Program-made: the position numbers and the translations under genes
The notes under the pieces: generated by a model
What the model was told of the DNA's origin: nothing
Database searches by the model: none
The model's input: the letters and a program-made list of their open reading frames with translations, nothing else
Origin: Budorcas taxicolor
Lineage: Eukaryota > Chordata > Mammalia > Artiodactyla > Bovidae
DNA: 64,000 bases
Assembly: GCF_023091745.1 (NCBI RefSeq)
Contig: NC_068926.1
Coordinates: 45,718,001 to 45,782,000, forward strand
Reading direction: 5' to 3'
Shown: piece by piece, positions 33,809 through 44,314 of the stretch
Numbering within the stretch: position 1 is the first letter of the stretch
Layout: each line of letters opens with the position of its first letter

Positions 33809-34844
33809 GAAGCATTCTTCATAACAGCGTAGGAAATTTAATTCAATAATCAAAATTAAATTTATTTTAGTCTTGACATAATTAGATTTCATAGAATTAT
33901 AATTCAGAATGCATCATACTATAGAATCACTATCTCTTAAATCTGATTCACTTCCCTTGCAATTGGTTAGTGGGATAAACTTGGACTGGGTATAGTGTTC
34001 ATAACTGATCATGGGCAGACGCTGATGTTCTTAGTGTCTCTATGTTAGAAGGCCTGGATGATGTACAAATGATACACACACCACATCGCCAAACCATCAT
34101 AGCCCATGACAGACTCACTCTGCTTGTGGAGGGCAAAGGTGCCCACTGCCAGCACACACACTGCCTGGGATTCAACACGGGAGCATTTGGTCCATACTGA
34201 TGCGCAGCCTTGGGGAGCTAAACTGAGTGATTCTCCCTGGCAGAAGGAAGACCACAGGCACAGCATCTCATTTGGCCTGGAGCTGTGACTTCTCATCACA
34301 GGAGCCAGTCTCACAAACCAGGCTTCTGGGGCTAATGGATATTTAATTCAGTTGCAAGGTTTTTGGCAGTAGGAGGGGAGCAAAGTCAGGCAGCCTTGGT
34401 CACTTCCTATGGTTCTAGGGATACAAGAAAAAAGCAGCTTTGGGGCCAATACTCCCCATCCCCCTGCCATGTCTTGTGGGTCTGTATTCCCTGAATAAAT
34501 AAGAATGTTTCTGAATTTGCGCATGGGAGTCTTTCTGTGAGCGTCCATGATATGTGTGCCTGTCTTAACTTTGCAGGTGTGTGTCTTTGCACAGGGAATG
34601 TGCATGTCTATCTTGTGACAAAATGCATTTTTTCTGGACAAGTATGGCCTCCTGGCCTGGCCTCCCCTCCTGCCCCTCTGGAGCCCAGCGGTAGGACAGT
34701 CATTTAAAGGATAAACCAGATTAGCTCACTACCTGGTTAAATCCTCCCAGGACTTCTATATGATCAAGGTTAGTAACTGTAAGGACAGGAACCCCTGCAG
34801 CTGGGTTAAGTAGAAAAGGAGTAAGCTTGTTTTGGCATTTCTAA
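33809..34844. other. Single-copy sequence
   Basis: AT-rich to 33960, then mixed. No exon or repeat family recognised. Confidence 0.4.
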
Positions 34845-34975
34845 GCTTAATGTGCATGTACATCTCCCGGGACCTTGTTAGAAGAAACTCTGGCCCAGTA
34901 GGTCTTGTGGGTCTGGGCCTGCATATTTCCAACCTGCCCTTGGTGAAGCAGCCTGGTGGGTGGCCACCGGTGGAC
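34845..34975 (+). mobile_element. MER5A-like hAT-Charlie remnant
   Basis: 'cttaatgtgcatgtacatct', 'gggaccttgttagaagaaac', 'ggcccagtaggtcttgtggg' and 'cctgcatatttccaacctgc' match the order of MER5A ('gcatcagaatcacctggg..ttgttagaa..cagtaggtctgggg'). Confidence 0.6.
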
Positions 34976-36186
34976 ATCAATAGGTTCTGAGGCCCTTCAT
35001 GGGGAACAAATGCCTGCTCGACGCTAGGGTCACCCAGCCAGACCTCACAGCCACCCCTGGCCCTGGGAGCTGGATCTCATTGCTCCATCTCTCCCTGCTG
35101 AGACCAGGGTCCCTGCCTGCTACACTGCCTTCATGCATTCCAGCAGTGCCATCTTCTCTCTTCTGGAGCGGAAGCTCATGTGAAGCTTCGGATTGGTGGG
35201 TCTGGGTCATGTGACTGGGCCCTGCTACAAGGAAGGCTGGGAAACTGACCTCTGATTTCCACACTGGGAAGTGAGACCCACAAAGAGGGAAATGTCCCCT
35301 GGGAAGGGAGGTCTCATAGAAAGTCAGGGGCTGTACCACACCTACTCCAGCTTCTCCCACAGCCAGACAAGACTCACAGGCCCCTCCATCTATACCTCAC
35401 GGTGATCCACAGAGATCCAGGGCTTCCCCCGGAAGGAGCGTTTTGGGTATGAAATGATTCAGTTTGCTGACCATGTTTTCTGGAATGTGAGCCACTGTGT
35501 GGGGCTGTGTGTACAGCTTCTTCACTTGATCTAGCTGTAATGCCTTTTCCCTAACAGCATGCTCACAGTTCTGGTTGATGTTACCATGTAAAAAATATTG
35601 GATGTGATGGTACAAGGCTGAACTTCCACATAAATGGCATCTTTAAATGGCCTGACACTCAGCCAACACATAGGCAGCATCTCAAGACAGTGGGGGATGG
35701 AAGGGGGGAAGATGGAGGCAGCAGCTTCCCTCAGGTGAAGGGAAAATAAGTTTCGAAACATATGGGAACAGAGGGAATGGAAGCCAGCGATGGGGAAGGT
35801 GGAGAAAGTGAGGGCATAGGTGTTGAAGGAATCAGTGTCAAGCAGAGTGAGCTGTGAATCAGAGCATAAAAGAAAAATCCCAGTTCCCCAAAGGAAGGCT
35901 GGCTTTCTCTCTCCTGCTTATGAGCAGGGTAGAGAGCTCTTTCGTTGATGTGGTTATCTGAGTAAAGGTGGGGGGTAAGATTCGGAAGCATAATAAAAAA
36001 GATCTTATCTCTTGAAAATATTCTTAATGTAAAGTGTGTGAATGTCCAATTGTTTGCCAATATTTTCAGTATGGGTTTTGATAGCTGGAGTTTGGCTTTC
36101 TTTTCATAACTTCAGCACAGCTATAACGTTACCAAGTCTGCTTGCCGCATGGCAGGCCAATGAATTAGAGTGAGGTCTTGAGACTG
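34976..36186. other. Single-copy sequence
   Basis: No feature recognised. The 127-codon antisense frame at 34977-35360 has no domain and no visible splice context. Confidence 0.4.
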
Positions 36187-36745
36187 TTGACTTAAAAAAG
36201 ATAGTCACAACCTAAAAGCTGAGAGTTATGTTTTATTCAGTGGGAATTTTTAGGAAAACATCTCAGCGATATTTTCCCGAGAGAACTGCTCCAAGGAGGT
36301 GAGGAGGGAAGAGTCAGGTTATATTGCTGTTGTTCAGTCACTAAGTTGTGTCTGACTCTGTGACCCCATGGATTGTAGCACAAAGTTCGCAACAAAGGGC
36401 AAGTAGTCTGAACACCAAAAGTATTTCTGTTAATTAAAGAAAACCAGATATCTCAAGATAAGGAACTTTGTGCTCTCTATGTATGGAAATATGCAAGAGT
36501 CTGGGCTCACCAAAATCATTCCTTTCATATGCATCTCAGCTATCTCAGGGCTAGTATATTGCGATTTTCACCTCCTGAGCTCCCTTGGGCTCACCATAGG
36601 AAATGGCTGCAGCCTGAGTGCTGCCAGATTGCAGGTCCTCTTCTTCTTCCTGAGTGCTCTTAGGGCTCAGGACTTCACATTTGAAGGGCTGGAATCATTG
36701 ATGACTGTGACATCCTTGTTTATTGATATGGCAGAAAATACTCCA
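36187..36745 (-). mobile_element. Artiodactyl ERV LTR remnant
   Basis: 'aagctgagagttatgtttta' (antisense AATAAA), 'agaactgctccaaggaggtg', 'agatatctcaagataaggaa', 'ctgggctcaccaaaatcatt' and 'gatgactgtgacatccttgt' follow an LTR pattern I associate with artiodactyl genomes. The exact family is not named. A short Bov SINE/BovB tail lies inside it (36325-36381). No viral coding region is present. Confidence 0.5.
36325..36381 (-). mobile_element. Bov-tA/BovB tail fragment
   Basis: 'gctgttgttcagtcactaag' and 'tgtctgactctgtgacccca' are the antisense 3' end shared by BovB and Bov-tA. Only 57 bp, embedded in the LTR. Confidence 0.8.
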
Positions 36746-37230
36746 TTTTCTAAGGCAAGGATTATGACTTTATTCAGGGAAGCCAACTGACTGAGAAGAT
36801 GGCAGAGTAATGTCTCAAAATTACCATCTTATCAGAGTATGGATGCCAGATTCTTTTATAGAAGAGGGGGAGGTGGGGAAACCAAGTGAAATGTCCATTA
36901 ATCTTGTATGTATCTCCTAGAACGGCAAGCCTCCAGAAGGAGACATTTTAGTTTTAATTTCTTCCTTCCTGCCATTCACAGATGGACAGTGTCCTGAACA
37001 AAAAGTGCTTTAGCTTAATAGTCAGGCAGAGGGGCAGGATTCTCTGAGGCAGACCATTATGTGTAATTATAATAACAAAAGCAATGAAAAGCTAGTCAAA
37101 GAAACAGTTTGAATGTATAGTCAGAATTGGCTCTTCTCTGCAGCAATAATATAATTTTCAGGAGTTATTTCCAGGGCTTTTGTTGTTGTTTTAAATAAGA
37201 TGATGAAACTTACAATCGCAGTACAAAATC
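36746..37230. mobile_element. Second LTR-like remnant
   Basis: 'ggattatgactttattcagg' followed by 'gaagatggcagagtaatgtc' and 'tagaagagggggaggtgggg' resembles another ungulate LTR. Boundaries and family are uncertain. It may belong with the preceding LTR. Confidence 0.35.
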
Positions 37231-38110
37231 CTTCAGAGTTTTACCCTGTTCTCTACAGTGGCTTCATTCATACTTAATTCGAAAAGACATTTTAAAGCAC
37301 TTCTGTTTATTAAGTAAACCTAAGGCTTCCAGGTCAGGTTTGATAGAAAAGAGCAACCCTATTTTGCCTGCTATCTTATTCACTTATGATGGTTTATTAA
37401 AATATCTATACTCAATAACAGATACAACTGACATAAGCAGGTTGGGGACAGACACACTGATTCTTTTTCAGCCAGCACCTCCTCCAGCAAGAAGAGATGT
37501 ATCCAAGACTGGAGAGGGGCTGACCCAGACCTCTGTCCCTGTGTGCAGAGGGAACCAGAAGTCAGTGTAGGGAGCTATGTGGATGTTAGCCAAGGAAACT
37601 TCCTCTAAACTATGATACAGCGCATAGTGGGATCCTGGCACACACTTGTCTGTGTATTAAATCCAGGTGTATCAACAGAGAGAGGGTAGAGAGAGAGGTG
37701 GGAGGACTATTTAAACCATTTGGGTCATTCCTGCCAAGAAGCCTACACCTCAAATGCAGAGGAGTCTGGGGATGGGGATCTGCTATCCCCTTTTCTGTCT
37801 CTAGTGGGGTGAATATCTCATCGTGCTGACATGAGCCAGGGTTTAAAATTGTGCTTTTCATTTAATGGCCCTACAAACAGGCATGTGTTTCATCTTATGT
37901 TCAACGGGGGGCGGGGAACAACTGTGATCAGTTCCAATATTGGGTAACTTGTAATTTTTAAAGGAACTCAATATAAATCTAAACCTTGTGTCAGGCAGGA
38001 CTCTTGCATGTTGTCACTATTTTCCTGGACCATGTGTCTTTTGTGGCACCCCTGACGCCGTGCTGCCTCCTGGGTGCCGAGGGCCCACCAACTGGGCATG
38101 GAACACACTT
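37231..38110. other. Single-copy sequence
   Basis: No exon or repeat recognised. Confidence 0.4.
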
Positions 38111-38320
38111 GTGTGGGAAAACTGGTTCCACCCCTCCCTGGATGTGTGACCCACTCTGTAATCTCTCTGGCCTCAGCTTCCTCACTGGTAAGTGTGGATG
38201 ATTGAAGAACTTACCTCACTAGGAGAGGATCAGTGAGATAATCCATCTAAGCCCCTTAGCATAAGGCCTGTCACCCAGGAGATGCTTCATGAACACTGTG
38301 GTTATTAACTTCACATTCAC
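38111..38320 (+). mobile_element. MIR SINE
   Basis: 'gatgtgtgacccactctgta', 'ctctctggcctcagcttcct', 'gaagaacttacctcactagg' and 'aggagatgcttcatgaacac' follow the MIR order through its 3' end. Confidence 0.75.
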
Positions 38321-39624
38321 AGGATGGACTTTTCAGTGAAGGGTGCAGAAATAATTTTGAGATTTGTCATGCTGTATTTCAGGGCATTTGTGAGTGAAGC
38401 ACTAGATTTTAAAGGCCTTTATCACAGGCTTTCTCATACCTAGGACCCTGAAGTCAAATATTTCTTCATGTTAATGTACATTTTTTCCCCTCTCCTGGCT
38501 GCCTCAACCCATATTTCTTATCCCCTCATTCCTAATTCTTAAGTCTAGACTTTAGAAGAGCAATAGGAATGGGATGTAATAGTAATGTAAAAATAATATC
38601 ATTGTGTTTTTTCTCTTTTAGATTAAAATTGATTTTATGATTCCTTATAATCTTACCTTTCACACATGCCTTTGGGCCATTAACATTGAGTCAGAACATT
38701 CCTTTCATTTCTTCACATCTCCTTCCTCCTGCCTGTCGTCTGGAAGGAAAGAGTCTCCTTCAGTTGAGTCCACTCACTTGAGATGATCCTTAATTTATAC
38801 TCGAGAGAGAGCTGACATTTCTCAACCTTGTCAGCATGCCCTTCGCATCCTTGTCAGCCAGAATCACCTCTCCCCCCATCCTTCTCTCTTTCTCTCTCTC
38901 TCTCTGTCTTATTTCTCTCTTCCATAGTCACTTACATGAGGCAAACTACTTAAACGACCCCACATGCAGTGGGTCATCCCTCTAGGAATCCTTCAGCCTT
39001 ACTGCAGGGTGTCTCCTCTTCCCAGGTTTCTGGGTGCACCTCACCCCTACTGTCTCCCCTCCGACCATCCAGGATGCCCTGCTCCCTGAGACCTCAGATC
39101 TCTCAGGAAGGTCCATCCCCTCCAGCCCACAGGACAGCTGCTGCTTCTCCCAGACTCAGGGAGAGGCCGGGGTGAGGCCTGTGGCTACAGGACACAGCAG
39201 AGGTCTGTCACGTTGATGAGAACTCAGCCAGTCTCCTGGGAATCCTACTGATAATGTCTGTGATGAAGTCACAGTGACTTCCCTCCTGGAGTCTGCATGG
39301 TGCAGACTTCCTCCCTCTGCCCTTCCTTGTCTCCACCTCCTGGAATCTCTGATCCATGTGTTGATCTGCAGGACTTGATCTTCCCTGTGCTGCTCACACC
39401 TAGCACCCAGGGAGGACCTGACCCACGGGACACAGTCAGAAATGTCAGTAGAAAGTGTGAACGTCAGGCAAATTGGGGAGGGGCCAAGGTTCCTGGTGTA
39501 CTGTCCACATCCTGGTCATGCCCGTCCCTTGCTTGAGGCTTAGCATCATCCTAAGAACTGGTTGTGTTCTTTAGAGTACACTGATCCTGCTACAAGTCAC
39601 AGAGGATGTTCTGGAATTGATACC
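38321..39624. other. Single-copy sequence with a CT run
   Basis: A (CT)n-like pyrimidine run is at about 38880-38910 ('ctctctttctctctctctct'). Nothing else is recognised. Confidence 0.4.
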
Positions 39625-39815
39625 ACTGGGACATTATCATATTTTAAGAATTGATGGATTAGATTGGGCCCATCTGGATAATCCAGCATGTATGCTGTAT
39701 TTCAAGATCTGGACCCCTAATCATATCTGCAAGACCCCCCATCCCCATACAAGGAAACACAGTCACAGGTCCTGGGATCACATGTGGACACCTTTGGGGT
39801 CATTATCTGCCCAGT
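39625..39815 (+). mobile_element. Ancient interspersed repeat (family not named)
   Basis: 'gattgggcccatctggataa', 'catctgcaagac'-like 'taatcatatctgcaagaccc', 'aaacacagtcacaggtcctg' and 'tgtggacacctttggggtca' match a widespread old mammalian repeat ('ttgggcccacctggataatc..cacatctgcaaagtcc..gtggacatctttggggg'). This gives the source of the segment copied to 41704-41742. Confidence 0.6.
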
Positions 39816-40399
39816 CACTCAGAACCATAACGAAGGCTCTCCTTGATTCAAGCTCTGCTTCCCCAATGGGATGCTGTGCTGTGATGTGATGAACTGCTTA
39901 TCTGTCCCCATCCTCCGACTTGAGGGTCAAACCTTCTCAAGGTCAAGAAGAGTCTCAGATTTCCAAGAGTCCATTCAGTGAGTATGAGCTGATGCAAAGG
40001 TGAGCCCTCGGGACACGCTCAGGCAGGCAGTGACAGGAAACTGTGGACCAGGTGGGGCTGGGGCAGCAGTGAGTGTGCGCCCCCTGGGCAGGGGTCCACT
40101 GCTCGGCACCAGCGATGGCCACCATGTGGGATGGGGCTTGGGGATGCGCCGCACGGGATCCGAGCCCCGATCCTCAGCAACATAGAGAAATGCCCATTTT
40201 AGGCAAAAATTCTTAATGTTTAAGCACTGGACACTAACTCAAATTGTTCCAGCACTGACCAGGTTGAGCACTTGGAGGTCACCTAGCCTGTGTGACCTCG
40301 GTGCTTTACAATCTCTGCTCTGGGAAATTTCCTATTTGACAAATCAGCCCAGAGACCCCCAACCAGGCCTCCAGATAATATTTTTAATGTCAGATCTGG
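39816..40399. other. Single-copy sequence
   Basis: A GC-rich patch at about 40030-40180 has several CpGs but is too short for a CpG island call. No exon recognised. Confidence 0.4.
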
Positions 40400-40720
40400 T
40401 GTTGACCACTCATGTCACACAATTCAGAGGCTCTCCCTCCTCTTCTGTGAGCCTCGTCTGCTGCCCCAGCCCCTCCTTCCACCTCCTGCTGCCCCGGAGT
40501 GGTCCTCAGTCACCCACTGAGTTCACTCTCTGAGCCCTGGTCCCCATGGTTCCCATACTGTAATGTCCTCTCCCCTTGTCAGCCTGAAAATAATCTGCCT
40601 TCATGGAGCCTCCTCCTCCAGGAAGTCTTCCTCAGCTTCACCAGGGGATCTGGAGCAACTTCCTCTGGACCATCACATTCCACATAACAGATGGGTCACC
40701 ACGCACAGTAACTGCCCATA
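40400..40720 (+). mobile_element. L2 LINE remnant
   Basis: 'tctgctgccccagcccctcc', 'ttcccatactgtaatgtcct' and 'ctccaggaagtcttcctcag' match L2 3' landmarks. Very diverged. Confidence 0.45.
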
Positions 40721-41640
40721 GCAGTAGCCAAGACATATTTATTTATCACCTGCCATATCCCTTCTAGGTCCTGAGGACACAGCCTTGGGCAGGCACACCA
40801 GGCTCAGCCTCACAGAGACAGTGATGCCAGCCTTGGAGGGAACCAAGGGAGAGAAGTGGTGGCGGGTGTTTAGTGTGGTGGACCAGCACATTTACCTGGG
40901 GAAACAGTGCGGAGACCCGGAGTGAAGGGTACGGAGGGAGGGGAGGGTCTGTAGGCTGATTCCAGTTTCCAACTTTCCGATCTCTTGCACGCTGACTCTG
41001 ATGCTTCTCCCTTGAGCTCACGTCACATCTGGCATACTTATTAGAAAAAGGATCACAGTATTTCAATGTTTCTTCAGGGGCCTGTGTTAGCATATTCATG
41101 CGGCTGCTTCACCTGAGGCTCCATAGGCTTGTCAGAGCAAGAACAGATGTCAGCCCCCCATCCCAAAGGAAGTTTGGGTCTGGCAGAGGGTCCAAGGGCC
41201 TGTCCAACTCAGTGCTCTGCCTTTCCTGGGGCATCACTCTAGTCCACAAGGCCAAGCCTGGGACTCAATCTCCATGTCTGCAACCCAGCTTGCAGGAGAG
41301 GAAAGGGACAGGAAGTGGAGGGTGGTCAGCTTCCTTATAAGGAAGTGAGAGCATCACACCTGCTGACATCCCATTGGCCAGCACTTAGACACATGACCAT
41401 AACTCACTGCAAAGGAGCCTGGAGAATGGAATCTCCAGTTGGGGGCTGTGCAACCAGCTAAATTCAGGAGCTCTATTAAAATCAGAGGGAAAATATAAGA
41501 GGTTACATCTTAGGCTTTCCAATCGACTGCAAGTGCTGAAGGGAGTAATGGTGTTTTTATCTTTCTATCAGTAGCACAAGTTCAGAGGCACAATAGTTTA
41601 CCAGTAAATATTGAATGACTGAAGGAATGTATGATGGTGA
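40721..41640. other. Single-copy sequence
   Basis: No feature recognised. A 111-codon antisense frame (40764-41099) has no domain. Confidence 0.4.
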
Positions 41641-41703
41641 AGAAAATGATCTTTTTAAATTAAGGTATATTTGATTTACAATATTACAGAAGTTTAAGGC
41701 AGA

Positions 41704-41742
41704 ATGTACACTGTATTTCAAGATCTGGACCCTTAATCATAT
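41704..41742. repeat. 39-bp copy of 39688-39726 inside L1
   Basis: 36 of 39 bases match by hand alignment without gaps ('ctgtatttcaagatctggac' is identical in both). L1 3' UTR sequence adjoins both sides ('gatttacaatattac' left, 'cacagcatagtgagtcaata' right), so the segment is extra here. At 39.7 kb it is native to an older repeat. See findings. Confidence 0.85.
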
Positions 41743-42571
41743 CACAGCATAGTGAGTCAATATTTTCATACATTATAAACCACTTAAAGTTATTATAAAG
41801 TATTGGCTGTAGTCACTGTGCTGAACATTACACCCTTGTACCTTATTTATTTTGTATCTAGTAGTTTATACCTTTTAATCCTCTTCCCCTACATCGGTTC
41901 TCTCTCCACTTCTCTTCCCACTGGTAGCCACCGGTTTGATTTCTGTGAGTTTGGTGTTTTTCTTTTTTTATTCATTCTTTTTAGTTTCTACATATAACAG
42001 AAAACACAATATTTGTCTTACTCTGTTTGACTTAATTCACTAAGCATAACACCCTCAAAATCCATCCATGTTGTTGCAAATGACAATATTTCATTCATTT
42101 TATGGGTGAGTAGTATTCCACTGTCTGTGTGTACTACACCTTCTTTATTCACACATCTGTTGATTGCTTACATGTCTTTGCTATGTAAATAATGCTGCTA
42201 TGAACATTGGGGTGCATATATCTTTTTGAATGAGTATTTTTGTTTTCTTTGGATATACACCCAGGAGTGGAATTGCTGGTTATATGGTAGTTTTATTTTT
42301 AATTTTCTGAGGAATTTCCATAGTGTTTTTCACAGGGGCTATACAGACCTACACTCCCAATGATAGTGCTCGAGATTCTCTTTTATCACATTCTCACCAA
42401 CACTTGTTAGTTCTTGTCTTTTTGAAAATAGCCATTTTCACTGGTGGGAGGTGTCACTGTAGTTTTGATTTGCATCTTGCTGATGAGCATCTTTTGATGT
42501 GCCTATTGACCATCTATATGTCTTCTTTGGAAAATTGTCTATTCAGGTCTTCTGTCCATTTTCTTAATTGA

Positions 42572-42692
42572 TTTTTTTTTTCCAATTGCACCACATGGCA
42601 TGTGGGATCTTTGTTCCCCAACCAGGGATCAAACCTTTGCCCCCTGCATTGAAAGTGTGGAGTGGTAACCACTGGACCACCAGGGAAGTCCT
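42572..42692 (-). mobile_element. CHR SINE in L1, antisense
   Basis: 'caccacatggcatgtgggat', 'ctttgttccccaaccaggga', 'gtggtaaccactggaccacc' and 'agggaagtcc'. L1 resumes immediately at both ends. Confidence 0.92.
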
Positions 42693-43091
42693 CTTTTCTT
42701 TATTTTGAGTTTTATGAGCTCTTTATGTAATTTAGATATTAACCCCTTGTCAGACATATCAATTGAAAATATTTTCTCCCATTCAGTAATTTGTCCTTTA
42801 ATTTTGTTAATGGCTTTCTTTGCTGTGCAAAAACTTTTAAATTTGATTGAATCCCATTTGTTTAGTTTTGCTTTTGCTTCCTTTGCTTGAGAAGTCAGAT
42901 CCAAAAAATATTGTTAAAATTTATGTCAAAGAGTGTACTGCTCATGTTTCCTTATAGGAGATTTTTTGTTAGTCTCACATTTAGGTCTTTAATTAATTTT
43001 GAATGTATTTTTGTATATGGTGTTAGATAATGTTCTTGTTTCATTATTTTGTATACAACTGTCCAGTTTTCTCAGCACCACTTGTTGAAGA

Positions 43092-43756
43092 TGAGGTAGG
43101 AGGACAAGTGGTCTGTGGGCTGAGCAGCTGGAATTTGTCAAGCTGAGTGAACTGGAACTTGTCTGTCCCTGACATTTCAAGGAAAAAGCTAATGACAGGG
43201 GCATAGAGGAACTGAGCCCTTCTGGAGTAAAGAGAGAAGACCACATCCATCATTCTTGAGGTCAGAGAGATCTCTTCAACTGCAAATGTGCAGAAAGGCT
43301 CCTCAGGGGTCAAAAAAGAAGGGGGCACTATCCCATAATAGGCACTGTCAATCTCCCAGAGACCCTCCCTACTGAAATCCATCTAGGCTAAAATGTATGC
43401 ACACAGAATGGGAAGGATCCTTGGTCTGATTAGCTGTGGGAAGCAAAGTAAGATTATTGGCCAGAGGAAAGTGAAAACTTGGAAGAACTGCCCCCACACA
43501 AGTGATTTAATCCACCTCCAAAGCATGCGGCTTGGTCTTTCTGCTTCTCTTTCTCTGAGTCTGCCTGTGCTTTCTCTGCATGCATCGTCTCTCCTAAAAA
43601 CACCTTACTTATCTCACTACTTTTTGTCTCTTTGTCAAATTCTTTCTTCAAAGCAAACAAGAGCCAAGGTAGTACTAAGAACTAGATTCCATCCTTGGTT
43701 GCGGAACTGAGATCCTGCTTCAAGCTGCCGCAGCCTTGCCACTCCACAACCACTCA
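43092..43756. mobile_element. Solo LTR of an endogenous retrovirus (665 bp)
   Basis: It starts with TG (43092) and ends with CA (43755-43756), and is flanked by the 4-bp duplication AAGA (43088-43091 and 43757-43760). L1 is broken exactly at this point and resumes. No primer-binding site, gag, pol or env follows, so it is a solo LTR. The 'gcctgtgctttctctgcatg' and 'gcttcaagctgccgcagcct' blocks look like an artiodactyl ERV LTR; family and strand are not settled. A 4-bp duplication fits class I (gamma-type) elements. Confidence 0.7.
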
Positions 43757-44314
43757 AAGACTGTCTTATTCCCATTGCATATTTTTGCCTTTCTTGTTAT
43801 AGATGAATTTATTTGCATGGGTTTATTTCTGGGCTCTCTATTCTGTTCCATTCGTCTGTGTGTCTCTTTTTTTTGCCAGTATCATACTGTTTTCATTGCT
43901 ATAGCTTTGTAATATAGTCTGAAGTCTGGGAACTTGATGCCTCCAGTTTTATTAATTTTTCTCAAGATTGCTTTGGCTAGTCAGGATCTTTTTTGTGATT
44001 CCATACAAATTTTAGGATTATTTGTTCTAGTTCTGTAAAAAGTGTCATGAATATTTTGATAGGGATTGCAGTAAATCTGGAGACTGCTTTGGGGAATGTG
44101 GACATTTTAGTATTATTAATTACCTGGACTGGTGTGATGATCAGGTATTAAAGAGGGATAAATGCCATTTGCAAAGATGAGCTCTGGTAGGAGTTCATGG
44201 CACTCTGTATTTGAGTTCTGTCCCTTGGATTGGAGGGCCTAGAGGACCCGCGTTGAAGGTCAGGAATGGCGGTGGTAAGGAGATACCCCTCGTCCAAGGT
44301 AAGGAGCGGCAGCT

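Noticed and set aside
36187..37230. An ERV provirus with coding genes
   Set aside because: Only LTR-like sequence is recognisable; no gag, pol or env motifs are present in any frame.
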